From the NCBI RefSeq assembly GCF_003610495.1, contig NZ_RAPK01000006.1, positions 304,769 to 368,768 of the forward strand: a DNA stretch of 64,000 nucleotides, written 5' to 3'. Under the pieces are notes generated by a model. The model saw only the letters and a list, made by a program, of their open reading frames with translations. It was not told where the DNA came from and searched no databases. Of the stretch, positions 53,248 through 61,239 are shown in pieces. The number at the start of each line of letters is the position of its first letter. The stretch's first letter is position 1. The position numbers and the translations under genes are program-made. Source of the stretch: Sinobaca qinghaiensis. Lineage in GTDB: Bacteria > Bacillota > Bacilli > Bacillales > Marinococcaceae.

Positions 53248-53270
53248 GTGAATTCCCCTTCCTTTTTGTT

Positions 53271-53289
53271 TATACCCTTACTGGGTATA
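53271..53289. promoter_or_regulatory. Inverted repeat TATACCC-N5-GGGTATA before DUF896 gene
   Basis: Perfect 7-bp arms TATACCC (53271-53277) and GGGTATA (53283-53289) lie just upstream of the DUF896 ribosome site, downstream of a TATAAT-like box on the minus strand. ATACCC/GGGTAT arms are typical of CsoR/CstR-family operators. A regulator is not encoded in the window. Confidence 0.45.
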
Positions 53290-53385
53290 TGTTTATTATA
53301 ATAGATAAATCCATAAAATGCAATACATAGGAAGCAGAGGAGATTTTTGCTATACTATCCGTAATAAAACAAAGGAGGCAGGCAG

Positions 53386-54285
53386 ATGGAAACAGTAGCA
53401 AAAGAAAATATGTTTTACAGCTTCTCCAAAGACAGGGAAGCAGCTGTAACGGTTCCTTCCGGCACGACGCTCACTCTGGAAACATATGATTGTTTTGAAA
53501 ATCAGGTAACAGAAGAAGGAGACAATTACGGAGAGATCGACTGGGACCGGATTAACCCGGCTACAGGACCGGTTTACATAGAAGAGGCGGAGCCGGGTGA
53601 CTGCCTCAAGGTGACGATTAATAAAATCGAGCTCGCAGACTACGGCATGATGGCAGTAGGTAAAGGGCTCGGCGTCATGAAAGAGGAAATGGAGGACCTT
53701 ATATTTAAAAAGATACCCCTCCAGCAGAATAAAGGTGATTTCGGCTACGGCATCTCCCTGGATCTGAACCCAATGATCGGTGTGATCGGCGTTGCCCCTG
53801 AAGGCGAAGCCGTCTCCAATGGCACTCCCGGAGACCACGGCGGCAATATGGATAACAAAAAAATAGAAGAAGGAGCCGTGCTTTATTTTCCCGTATCCGC
53901 ACCGGGGGCTCTTTTCGGCCTCGGGGACATGCATGCGGCTATGGGGGACGGTGAAGTCGGGGTGACCGGCATTGAAGCTGCGGGACGTGCGACGGTTACT
54001 TTTGAAGTAATTAAAAACAAACAGCTGTCCATGCCGCTTCTGGAAAACGAAACAGAGATTGGTGTGATTTCTTCGGCTGCTACGCTTGAAGAGGGGATTC
54101 ACCGCGCGACTTCTTTTTTAGCCGGCCTGTTAGCCCGGGAAAGTGACATGGACAAAAACAATGCCGTCATGTTTCTAAGCGCAGCCGGCCAGGTTGAGGT
54201 ATGCCAGGTAGTCGATCCACTGGTTACGGTACGGATGATGCTGCAGAAAAAAGACCTGGAACCGCTGAAAATCAGCTTTCTTTAA
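53386..54285 (+). CDS. Acetamidase/formamidase family protein, short form
   Basis: A 299-residue protein of the FmdA_AmdA family, about 95 residues shorter than the homolog at 38432. Family blocks include NPATGPVYIEEAEPGDCL, LDLNPMIGVIGVAPEGE, GGNMDNKKIEEGAVLYFPV and GDMHAAMGDGEVGVTG. This short form is common in Bacillaceae and probably hydrolyses an amide. It has its own ribosome site (AAAGGAGG) and terminator. Confidence 0.87.
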   Translation: METVAKENMFYSFSKDREAAVTVPSGTTLTLETYDCFENQVTEEGDNYGEIDWDRINPATGPVYIEEAEPGDCLKVTINKIELADYGMMAVGKGLGVMKEEMEDLIFKKIPLQQNKGDFGYGISLDLNPMIGVIGVAPEGEAVSNGTPGDHGGNMDNKKIEEGAVLYFPVSAPGALFGLGDMHAAMGDGEVGVTGIEAAGRATVTFEVIKNKQLSMPLLENETEIGVISSAATLEEGIHRATSFLAGLLARESDMDKNNAVMFLSAAGQVEVCQVVDPLVTVRMMLQKKDLEPLKISFL

Positions 54286-54294
54286 TAGTGAAGT

Positions 54295-54326
54295 AAACCT
54301 GCCTGCAAAAAGGCAGGTTTTTTTAT
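54295..54326 (+). terminator. Terminator after short acetamidase
   Basis: AACCTGCCT (54296-54304) pairs with AGGCAGGTT (54311-54319), followed by a long T run. Confidence 0.9.
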
Positions 54327-54388
54327 ACTTTATTCAGGTTAAAATACATATATGGGAAATAATGCCGGTGATTGAAAAGGAGAACCTA

Positions 54389-54649
54389 ATGAAGATATGG
54401 AAGATTTTATACACTATCTTTGCTGTTACAGGTGGTACTTTAATTTTACTTGATCTGGGAAATATCATTGTGCTGACGCAGAATGCTAACTTATTTCTAG
54501 GTGGATTTCTGCTTATTTTTGGATTCATATTGCAGATTATCCAGGGAAAACAAAAGGATAAGGAAGAAGATGAGGCTCACACGGAAGAAAAAATAAAGGA
54601 ACGGGACCGGTATTTCGAGAATGAATACAGTGCGGAGAAAAATGAATAG
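54389..54649 (+). CDS. Small two-helix membrane protein
   Basis: An 86-residue protein with two hydrophobic segments (about 4-27 and 33-51) and a highly charged cytoplasmic tail of about 35 residues. Start at ATG 54389 is set by AAAAGGAG. No family was recognised. It ends 20 bp before the SDR gene and may be co-transcribed with it. Confidence 0.6.
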   Translation: MKIWKILYTIFAVTGGTLILLDLGNIIVLTQNANLFLGGFLLIFGFILQIIQGKQKDKEEDEAHTEEKIKERDRYFENEYSAEKNE

Positions 54650-54669
54650 AAGACTCTGGAGGGGATAGT

Positions 54670-55407
54670 ATCGAAAGGAAGCGCGCAGTTATTACGGGAG
54701 TGAGTCATAATAACGGAATTGGAGCTGCAATATGCAGAGAGCTGGCAGCTAAAGAGATAGATATCTTTTTCGTTTACTGGCAGAGCGAAGACGGGTTTGC
54801 CGACGGATTCGAACAGGAAATGCTGGACGCAGGCGTTTCCTGCAGAAGCATGGAACTTGATCTGGCACTGCCGGATGCGGCTGAAAAACTGCTCGATGCT
54901 GTCTATACAGCATGCGGGCCTCCGGATATTCTTGTTAATAATGCTGCCTATTCTACAAGAGACGGCTACGAGAACCTTACAGCGGAAATGATCGACCGCC
55001 ATTATGAAGTGAACATGCGTACAACCATGCTTTTGAGCACTATGTTTGCAAGGCGGTTCCAGGGGTCGGAAGGGCGGATTATTATCATGACTTCGGGGCA
55101 GGAACAGGGCCCTATGCCCGGGGAACTGGCATATATCGCTACGAAAGGGGCACTGTCTGCATTTACCCTCTCTTTTTCGGCAGAAGCGGCACCGCTTGGC
55201 ATAACGGTTAATGCTGTAGATCCGGGTCCAACAGACAGCGGCTGGATGGACGAGCAGACGAAAGCACTGCTCGAACCTAAATTCGGGCGCGGCCGTCTTG
55301 GCAGACCGAGAGATGCAGCCCGCCTAGTAGCTTTTCTGGCCGGGGAAGAGGCTTCCTGGATTACCGGTCAGGTTATTCATTCGGAAGGAGGATTTCTTCG
55401 CAGCTGA
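54670..55407 (+). CDS. Short-chain dehydrogenase/reductase with a non-canonical (ATC?) start
   Basis: A classical SDR of about 245 residues. The N-terminal nucleotide motif reads RAVITGVSHNNGIGAA, followed by LVNNAAY, the catalytic Ser in IMTSGQ and YIATK (YxxxK), and PGPTDSGW after it. The only in-frame GTG (54700) lies inside the TGxSHxxGIG motif and would delete the first strand. No ATG, GTG or TTG precedes it before an in-frame TGA at 54643. GGAGGGG sits at ideal distance before an ATC at 54670, giving IERKRAVITGV. ATC initiation, a mutated ATG or a sequencing error are all possible. Confidence 0.75.
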   Translation: MERKRAVITGVSHNNGIGAAICRELAAKEIDIFFVYWQSEDGFADGFEQEMLDAGVSCRSMELDLALPDAAEKLLDAVYTACGPPDILVNNAAYSTRDGYENLTAEMIDRHYEVNMRTTMLLSTMFARRFQGSEGRIIIMTSGQEQGPMPGELAYIATKGALSAFTLSFSAEAAPLGITVNAVDPGPTDSGWMDEQTKALLEPKFGRGRLGRPRDAARLVAFLAGEEASWITGQVIHSEGGFLRS

Positions 55408-55423
55408 AGAAATCCTTTTTTCT
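55389..55423 (+). terminator. Terminator overlapping the SDR stop codon
   Basis: GGATTTCTTC (55390-55399) pairs with GAAGAAATCC (55406-55415), followed by six T. The SDR stop TGA is inside the loop edge. Confidence 0.85.
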
Positions 55424-55506
55424 TTCAGGAAATTTTTTTCGGTGCGGAAAGTGCTTCGCCTGTCAGGCTTTTCTTGTATATACATGTTTGCCGATAAAAA
55501 AAGTGC

Positions 55507-55535
55507 TTGCATAAATTGTAAGCGTTTTCTATAAT
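55507..55535 (+). promoter_or_regulatory. Promoter of second LacI regulator, with cre site
   Basis: TTGCAT (55507-55512), 17-bp spacer and a perfect TATAAT (55530-55535). TGTAAGCGTTTTCT (55517-55530) matches cre at 13 of 14 positions and fills the spacer. Confidence 0.8.
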
Positions 55536-55549
55536 GAAATTTATACAAA

Positions 55550-55564
55550 CCGAAACGTTTTGGA
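55550..55564 (+). promoter_or_regulatory. LacI-type operator, copy 1 (CCGAAACGTTTTGGA)
   Basis: CCGAAACGTTTTGGA contains the palindromic core AAACGTTT. It is identical over 15 bases to the site at 56618-56632. It lies between the promoter and the regulator start, so autorepression is expected. Confidence 0.7.
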
Positions 55565-55576
55565 GGCTGAGAGAAA

Positions 55577-56593
55577 ATGGTCACAATCAAAGATATTGCA
55601 AAAGCTGCCAACGTTTCTGTCACCACCGTTTCCAGAGCCTTGAACGGGTACGATGACGTAAATGAAAAAACGCGGCAGCGTATTAAAGACGTCGCCGAAA
55701 AAATGCAGTACAGCCCGAATATGACAGCAAGGCGCCTGGTGACGAACAAGTCAAGCACGATTGGACTGCTTACGTCCAGTTCATTTCCATCCAATCCGAA
55801 AGATACGTTTACAATGGATGTGATTTCCGGCGTAAACGAGTACGCAAGCTGCGCTGATTATGACATGATCCTGTTTCAATCCGAATTTGCGAAGCGGCAG
55901 GGAAAAACCTACCATCAGCTCTGCAGCGAACGTCAGATTGAAGGCGTTATTTCACAGGGTCTTGCCCATGATGATGCGTTCCTTCAGCAAATGGAAGAAA
56001 GCAGTGTACCATGCGTTTTCATTGATCACCCTGGAGAGAATGAAACGACGAGCTTCGTGTCTGCAGATAATGCGGCAGGCGCAAGAGAAGCGGTACGTCA
56101 TTTAGTATCACTTGGGCATCGGGAGATAGCTTTCATTAACGGGGATGACGAAGCCTACATAAGTCTGGAGCGCATGAAAGGCTACAAGGAAGGTCTGCAG
56201 GAAGCAGAGATTGCTTTTAATGAAAAGAAAGTCAGGCTTGCTTACTTTAATGAAGAAGAAGCCTGCGCCAGATCGATTGAACTACTGGAGGAATTCCCTG
56301 AAATTACAGCTGTTTTCTGTTCGAGCGACCTCATGGCAATGGGTGTAATGAGGGCAGCGCAGCAGCTGGGATATGAACTTCCGGATGAATTATCCGTAGT
56401 CGGCTACGATAACCTCGTCATTTCCCAGTACACAACGCCTGCATTGACCACGGTGCATCAGAACAAATACAAAATGGGAAATACTGCTGCGGAACTTTTA
56501 ATTAACCGGCTGCAGGGTAAGGAGACGAAGACGAGAGTGATTATACCAGGATCCCTACTCGTCAGAAAATCCACCTGTCCGCCAAGACGTTAA
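55577..56593 (+). CDS. LacI/GalR-family regulator of a sugar ABC cluster
   Basis: A 338-residue repressor with N-terminal helix-turn-helix (residues 2-22, TIKDIAKAANVSVTTVSRAL) and hinge helix, then a sugar-binding domain ending SLLVRKSTCPPRR. It sits directly ahead of an ABC importer and two sugar-modifying enzymes. The identical 15-bp site before its own gene and before the ABC operon marks it as their local regulator. Start at 55577 follows TTGGAGG. Confidence 0.88.
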   Translation: MVTIKDIAKAANVSVTTVSRALNGYDDVNEKTRQRIKDVAEKMQYSPNMTARRLVTNKSSTIGLLTSSSFPSNPKDTFTMDVISGVNEYASCADYDMILFQSEFAKRQGKTYHQLCSERQIEGVISQGLAHDDAFLQQMEESSVPCVFIDHPGENETTSFVSADNAAGAREAVRHLVSLGHREIAFINGDDEAYISLERMKGYKEGLQEAEIAFNEKKVRLAYFNEEEACARSIELLEEFPEITAVFCSSDLMAMGVMRAAQQLGYELPDELSVVGYDNLVISQYTTPALTTVHQNKYKMGNTAAELLINRLQGKETKTRVIIPGSLLVRKSTCPPRR

Positions 56594-56617
56594 ACGGGGG
56601 ACAGATACAAACATAAT

Positions 56618-56632
56618 CCGAAACGTTTTGGA
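56618..56632 (+). promoter_or_regulatory. LacI-type operator, copy 2 (CCGAAACGTTTTGGA)
   Basis: Exact 15-bp copy of the site at 55550, placed 38 bp before the binding-protein start. The regulator gene and the ABC operon could be controlled independently. Confidence 0.7.
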
Positions 56633-56669
56633 AACAATGTGATAAAAAAGAAAACAGGGAGGGTTTGCG

Positions 56670-57932
56670 ATGAAAGTATTACCTGTAGCAATGGCTGGCG
56701 TACTCGTTTTTCTTGGCGGGTGTTCCTCCGTTGCACAAAATATCGGAGGCGGCGAAGAGGAAGTAACCATTACGTATGCCCGCGGTACTGATACTACCCC
56801 GGCGACTGATGCCATGCTTGCCGCATTTGAAGAACAAAATCCCAATATTAATGTAGAAGTAAGGGAGATGCCGCCTGACAGCGGGGCAGCGCACAATCAG
56901 TATGTCACGCTTATGAGCAGCGGCAGCCCGGAGATTGATATCTTTGCGTCTGATGTGGTCTGGCCGGCTGAATTCGGGCAGGCAGGGTATGTACTGCCGC
57001 TTGACCGGTTGATTGAAAGAGACAACGTGGATCTGGATGCCCATTTTCCGGCAACGATTGAATCTGGATCGTTAAATGGCCGTCAGTATGCCCTGCCTTC
57101 TTATACAGATGCAGGTATTCTATATTACCGCACTGACATTGTAGAAGAACCTCCGGAAACCTGGGACGAGCTTGGAACGATGGCACTTGATCTGCAGGGG
57201 GAAGGCGGAACGAGCTTCGGTTTTGCTACACAGGCTTCACAGTATGAAGGACTTGTCACTACCTCAATGGAATATATCAGCGCCTACGGCGGTCAGGTTA
57301 TCAACGAAAACCAGGAAGTCGTCGTTAATTCTCCGGAAGCAATTGCCGGTATTGAAAAAATGGTGGAAATGATGCAAAGCGACTATGTTCCTAACAATAT
57401 TCTTAACTTTCAGGAAATCGAAACAGAAAATGCCTTTTTGGAGGGGAATACGGTCTTCGCAAGAAACTGGCCGTATATGCTTTCTACGTCTACGGATCCC
57501 GAAATATCACAGGTGCCTGATAATGTTGGTATAACCGCCCTGCCTTCAGGTCCGGAAGGAAATGCATCTTCATTAGGGGGCTGGTCGACAATGATTAATA
57601 AGAGCTCTGAACATATTGAGGAATCCTGGGAACTGGTTAAATTTTTAAGCAGTGAAGAAGGACAGAAAATTGGTGCGTTGGAAGGAGCCAGAGCTCCGAC
57701 GATTGAGAGCCTTTACGAGGACGAAGAAGTAACCGCCGCCAACGAACTGTTTGCTGACCCGGTGTTCCAGGAAACTTTGGATAATGCGGTAGCACGGCCG
57801 GTAACCGGAATTTATCCGGAGGTCTCCGACATTATGCAGATTGAACTTTCAAGTGCAGCGGCAGGAACGATTACAGCAGAAGAGGCAGCTGCAAACATGG
57901 AAAGAAAAATGAAAGCAGCATTTGCCGAGTAA
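56670..57932 (+). CDS. Sugar ABC transporter substrate-binding lipoprotein
   Basis: A 420-residue family-1 extracellular sugar-binding protein. The signal peptide ends in lipobox LGGC. Typical segments are ARGTDTTPATDAMLAAFEEQ and DIFASDVVWPAEFGQAGYV, resembling trehalose/maltose-type binding proteins. The mature protein is strongly acidic. First gene of a five-gene operon; ATG at 56670 follows AGGGAGGG. Confidence 0.87.
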   Translation: MKVLPVAMAGVLVFLGGCSSVAQNIGGGEEEVTITYARGTDTTPATDAMLAAFEEQNPNINVEVREMPPDSGAAHNQYVTLMSSGSPEIDIFASDVVWPAEFGQAGYVLPLDRLIERDNVDLDAHFPATIESGSLNGRQYALPSYTDAGILYYRTDIVEEPPETWDELGTMALDLQGEGGTSFGFATQASQYEGLVTTSMEYISAYGGQVINENQEVVVNSPEAIAGIEKMVEMMQSDYVPNNILNFQEIETENAFLEGNTVFARNWPYMLSTSTDPEISQVPDNVGITALPSGPEGNASSLGGWSTMINKSSEHIEESWELVKFLSSEEGQKIGALEGARAPTIESLYEDEEVTAANELFADPVFQETLDNAVARPVTGIYPEVSDIMQIELSSAAAGTITAEEAAANMERKMKAAFAE

Positions 57933-57951
57933 AGGAATAGGGGGACCTGAC

Positions 57952-59283
57952 ATGGCTAAAAAAGACAAGAAGAACAAACGACCGTTTCAGCTCAGCGAAA
58001 AACAGCTGGGCTACACAATGATTGCGCCTTCTATTATATTAATTCTGCTGGTCGTCATCTGGCCGATTATGCTCTCGGGCTGGAACAGCCTTTTTGATTA
58101 CCGGCTGAATGACCCGACCCGCTCCGAGCGGATTATGTCCGAAAGCCTTAACATGGAAACGTATGCCGATAACCGCTACTTAATCGAACAATCGGTTACC
58201 GAGCTGAGTGATTTGGAGCCGGAGGCAGCGGAAGATCTTGAAGCCGCCGAAGCAACGATGAATGAATACCATGAAGCCTTGATGGAAGATGAAGCTATGC
58301 AGGAGCAGTATAACGAAGTTAACAACCGCCTGGAAAACTTTGAACCTATTTCAAGCGGACTGCTTATCGCATCGCTTGACGGCGACTGGGGAAGTGAATT
58401 TGACCAGGCACTCAGTACACATATCGATACGATCCGGTCCTATCAGGAAAATCTGGGTGAAGAGGAAGCCGTCGAATTTGGTTACATGGCGTCTCAGCTC
58501 GAAGGCCTGCAGGGGTCGGTGCTTGACTCCAATTTCGTCGGGGCCGAGAACTATGCCCAATACTTAACAAATGCAAGAACGTGGACCGCTATGGGTAATA
58601 CCGTTGTTTTTACGGTTGCATCGGTCGGTTTTGAACTTATTCTCGGTTTAAGTGTCGCGATTTTGATTAACAGAGCTTTTAAGGGAAGGGGACTTGTCCG
58701 GACAGCGGTTCTGGTGCCCTGGGCTATTCCGACAGCTGTTGCTGCGATGATGTGGAGTTATTTATACGACGGGCAGTCGGGGATAGTTGCTCATTATATG
58801 GCACAGCTTGGCCTCATATCCGACCCCGGGGTTCTGCTTACAACCGCAGGCGGCTCCATGTTCTCCATTATTTTAGCGGATGTCTGGAAAACGACGCCTT
58901 ATATGGCGCTGCTGCTGCTCGCCGGTCTGCAGACGATTCCAAGATCCTTGTATGAAGCCGCTGAGGTAGACGGCGCCAACAGATGGCAGCAGTTTGTAAG
59001 CGTTACGCTGCCGCTTTTGAAACCAGCCATCCTTGTTGCCCTTCTTTTCAGAACGCTGGATGCCTTCCGGGTATTTGACCTGATTTACGTTCTGACAGGC
59101 GGCGGCCCGGCCAACGCGACAGAATCCATTTCTGTTTACGCCTATAAAGCTCTGTTTGAGCAGCAGAACTTTGGTGCAGGTTCAGCCTTATCCGTTATTG
59201 TCTTTGTCAGCGTCGCCATTATCAGCGTTATTTTTGTGAAGATGATCGGTTCTGACTTATTTGCAGAACGAACCAAACGATAG
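57952..59283 (+). CDS. Sugar ABC permease with large extracytoplasmic insertion (MalF-like)
   Basis: A 443-residue permease, about 130-150 residues longer than the usual 290-310. After the first membrane segment (about 20-45) comes a soluble, Glu/Asp-rich helical insertion (about 50-195), then the normal core with EAA loop SLYEAAEVDGANRWQQFVSV and the segment LTGGGPANATESISVY. MalF of E. coli also carries a large loop here that contacts the binding protein. The ATG at 57952 follows AATAGGGGG. Confidence 0.87.
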   Translation: MAKKDKKNKRPFQLSEKQLGYTMIAPSIILILLVVIWPIMLSGWNSLFDYRLNDPTRSERIMSESLNMETYADNRYLIEQSVTELSDLEPEAAEDLEAAEATMNEYHEALMEDEAMQEQYNEVNNRLENFEPISSGLLIASLDGDWGSEFDQALSTHIDTIRSYQENLGEEEAVEFGYMASQLEGLQGSVLDSNFVGAENYAQYLTNARTWTAMGNTVVFTVASVGFELILGLSVAILINRAFKGRGLVRTAVLVPWAIPTAVAAMMWSYLYDGQSGIVAHYMAQLGLISDPGVLLTTAGGSMFSIILADVWKTTPYMALLLLAGLQTIPRSLYEAAEVDGANRWQQFVSVTLPLLKPAILVALLFRTLDAFRVFDLIYVLTGGGPANATESISVYAYKALFEQQNFGAGSALSVIVFVSVAIISVIFVKMIGSDLFAERTKR

Positions 59284-59313
59284 AATACCGACAGAAAGGT
59301 GTGGAAGGCAGCG

Positions 59314-60135
59314 ATGGAAAAAAAGGCAGGCATTGGTTTTTATATCTTCCTGGTTCTCTTTATTTTCCTGGTTATGTTTCCTTTTTTATGGGTGTTCCTT
59401 ACTTCTGTGAAGCCGCCTAATGAAATTTTTGGAAATTTTAACTGGTTTACTCCGAATATGAACTTTGACTCTTACGTGTCTGCAATCACGACACGGCCAT
59501 TGTTTCAATATATGTTAAACAGTTTTGTCGTATCGGGAGCGACTACGATTCTTTCCCTGGCATTTGCCTCTTTTACGGCCTATGCAGTAACAAGACTTCC
59601 TATTAAAGGAAAAGGGCTGATTCTGGGGCTGGTTCTTGCTTCATCCATGTTCCCGCAGATTGCTATCCTGTCGCCGATTTTTAACTTTGTGACGGATGCG
59701 GGTCTTCGCAACAGCTACCTTGGATTAATTATTCCCTACATTACGATCAGTCTTCCGCTTGCAATCTGGATTCTGGCGACGTTTTTCCAGAAGATCCCGA
59801 TTGAGCTGGAAGAATCTGCTAAGCTGGACGGGGCAACGCCTTTCCAGACGTTTAGAAAAATTATTCTTCCCCTTGCTGCCCCGGGCGTATTCACAACTGG
59901 AATTCTTGTTTTTATTGCGGCATGGAATGAGTATTTATTCGCGCTTGCAATTAACACAGATGACTCCTGGAGGACGATTCCGGTAGGGATTTCCTTTTAC
60001 CAGAGTGAATATACAGTACCGTGGGGAGACATTACAGCCGCAACGGTTATCGTGACAATTCCAATTGTTATTCTCGTTTTAATCTTCCAGCGCCGCATTG
60101 TGGCTGGATTAACGAGCGGATCTGTGAAAGAATAA
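59314..60135 (+). CDS. Sugar ABC permease (MalG type)
   Basis: A 273-residue permease with six membrane segments, EAA loop ELEESAKLDGATPFQTFRKI and the typical end VAGLTSGSVKE. It partners with the long permease at 57952. No ATPase gene is present, so a shared multi-sugar ATPase elsewhere is assumed. ATG 59314 follows GGAAGG; a GTG at 59299 is in frame. Confidence 0.88.
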   Translation: MEKKAGIGFYIFLVLFIFLVMFPFLWVFLTSVKPPNEIFGNFNWFTPNMNFDSYVSAITTRPLFQYMLNSFVVSGATTILSLAFASFTAYAVTRLPIKGKGLILGLVLASSMFPQIAILSPIFNFVTDAGLRNSYLGLIIPYITISLPLAIWILATFFQKIPIELEESAKLDGATPFQTFRKIILPLAAPGVFTTGILVFIAAWNEYLFALAINTDDSWRTIPVGISFYQSEYTVPWGDITAATVIVTIPIVILVLIFQRRIVAGLTSGSVKE

Positions 60136-60180
60136 CATCATAAGAGTCAAAAAATACTAACTATTTAAAAGGGGTTTTGC

Positions 60181-61239
60181 ATGATGGGTAAATTAAAGAT
60201 TGGCATCGTTGGATGCGGAAGCATAGCCAGAGAGCGTCACATTCCGGAATATCTCGCCGGAGGAGAAGTAGAAATCGTGGCTGTCTGCGATCTGGTGGAA
60301 GAGCGGGCTCAGGAAGTAGAAACGAAATTTAACATCTCCGTTCAAACGTACACCGATTATCAGGAAATGCTGAAGCAGGAACCTTCTATTGAAGCCGTCA
60401 GCGTATGCACGCCTAACTACATGCATGCCCCTGTATCGATAGCCGCCCTCGAGGCGGGAAAACATGTTCTTTGTGAAAAGCCGATGGCGACCTCCTCGCA
60501 GGAGGCCCAGGACATGATAGAAGCCGCGGAGAAGAGCGGCACTAAGCTGATGGTTGCCCACAACCAGCGGCTTGTTCCTTCCCATGTAAAAGCAAGAGAA
60601 CTGCTGGAAGAAGGAGCGCTCGGAAAAATTTACAGCTTCCGTACGGTATTTGGCCACGGCGGTCCGGAAGGCTGGAGCATAGATGGCGCCGACAGCTGGT
60701 TTTTCCGGAAGGAAGAGGCTTTTATCGGCGCTATGGGAGACCTTGGCGTTCATAAATCCGACCTGATCCAGTTTCTTTTTGATGAGCCTGTGGCAGAAGT
60801 CGGGGCATTTGTAGAAACCGTAGCAAAAGAAAATACAACGGTAGACGATAACGCTGTCTGCGTATTAAAAATGGAAAGCGGTATTGTCGGTACACTTACC
60901 GCCAGTTGGTCCTACAAGCCGTTTGAAGACAATGCCACTGTGATCTACGGAGAAAAAGGCATGCTCCGTCTGGAAGATGATCCGCAGTATTCTCTTATTG
61001 CTGTCTATACGTCAGGAGAAACGACGAGCTATGATCTTGGTGGTATCCAGACAAATGCGGCAGGCGGACAGGAAAATTCCGGAATCGTGGATGCATTTGT
61101 GGATACGGTTATTAACGAAAAACCGGTACCGATTACGGGAGCTGACGGCAAACGCGCATTGGATGTTATTCTGGCAGCACTTGAATCAAGCAGGGAAAAA
61201 ACCATCACATCGGTAAGAAAGGCAGGCGTCACGCAATGA
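60181..61239 (+). CDS. Gfo/Idh/MocA-family sugar oxidoreductase
   Basis: A 352-residue NAD(P)-dependent dehydrogenase. The Rossmann motif GIVGCGSIARERHIPEY is N-terminal, the catalytic Lys is in HVLCEKPMAT, and the second catalytic region is MGDLGVHKSDL. Such enzymes oxidise sugars, inositols or glycosides, often at C3. Its stop overlaps the next start as ATGA. With the isomerase it probably processes the sugar imported by the ABC system. Confidence 0.88.
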   Translation: MMGKLKIGIVGCGSIARERHIPEYLAGGEVEIVAVCDLVEERAQEVETKFNISVQTYTDYQEMLKQEPSIEAVSVCTPNYMHAPVSIAALEAGKHVLCEKPMATSSQEAQDMIEAAEKSGTKLMVAHNQRLVPSHVKARELLEEGALGKIYSFRTVFGHGGPEGWSIDGADSWFFRKEEAFIGAMGDLGVHKSDLIQFLFDEPVAEVGAFVETVAKENTTVDDNAVCVLKMESGIVGTLTASWSYKPFEDNATVIYGEKGMLRLEDDPQYSLIAVYTSGETTSYDLGGIQTNAAGGQENSGIVDAFVDTVINEKPVPITGADGKRALDVILAALESSREKTITSVRKAGVTQ

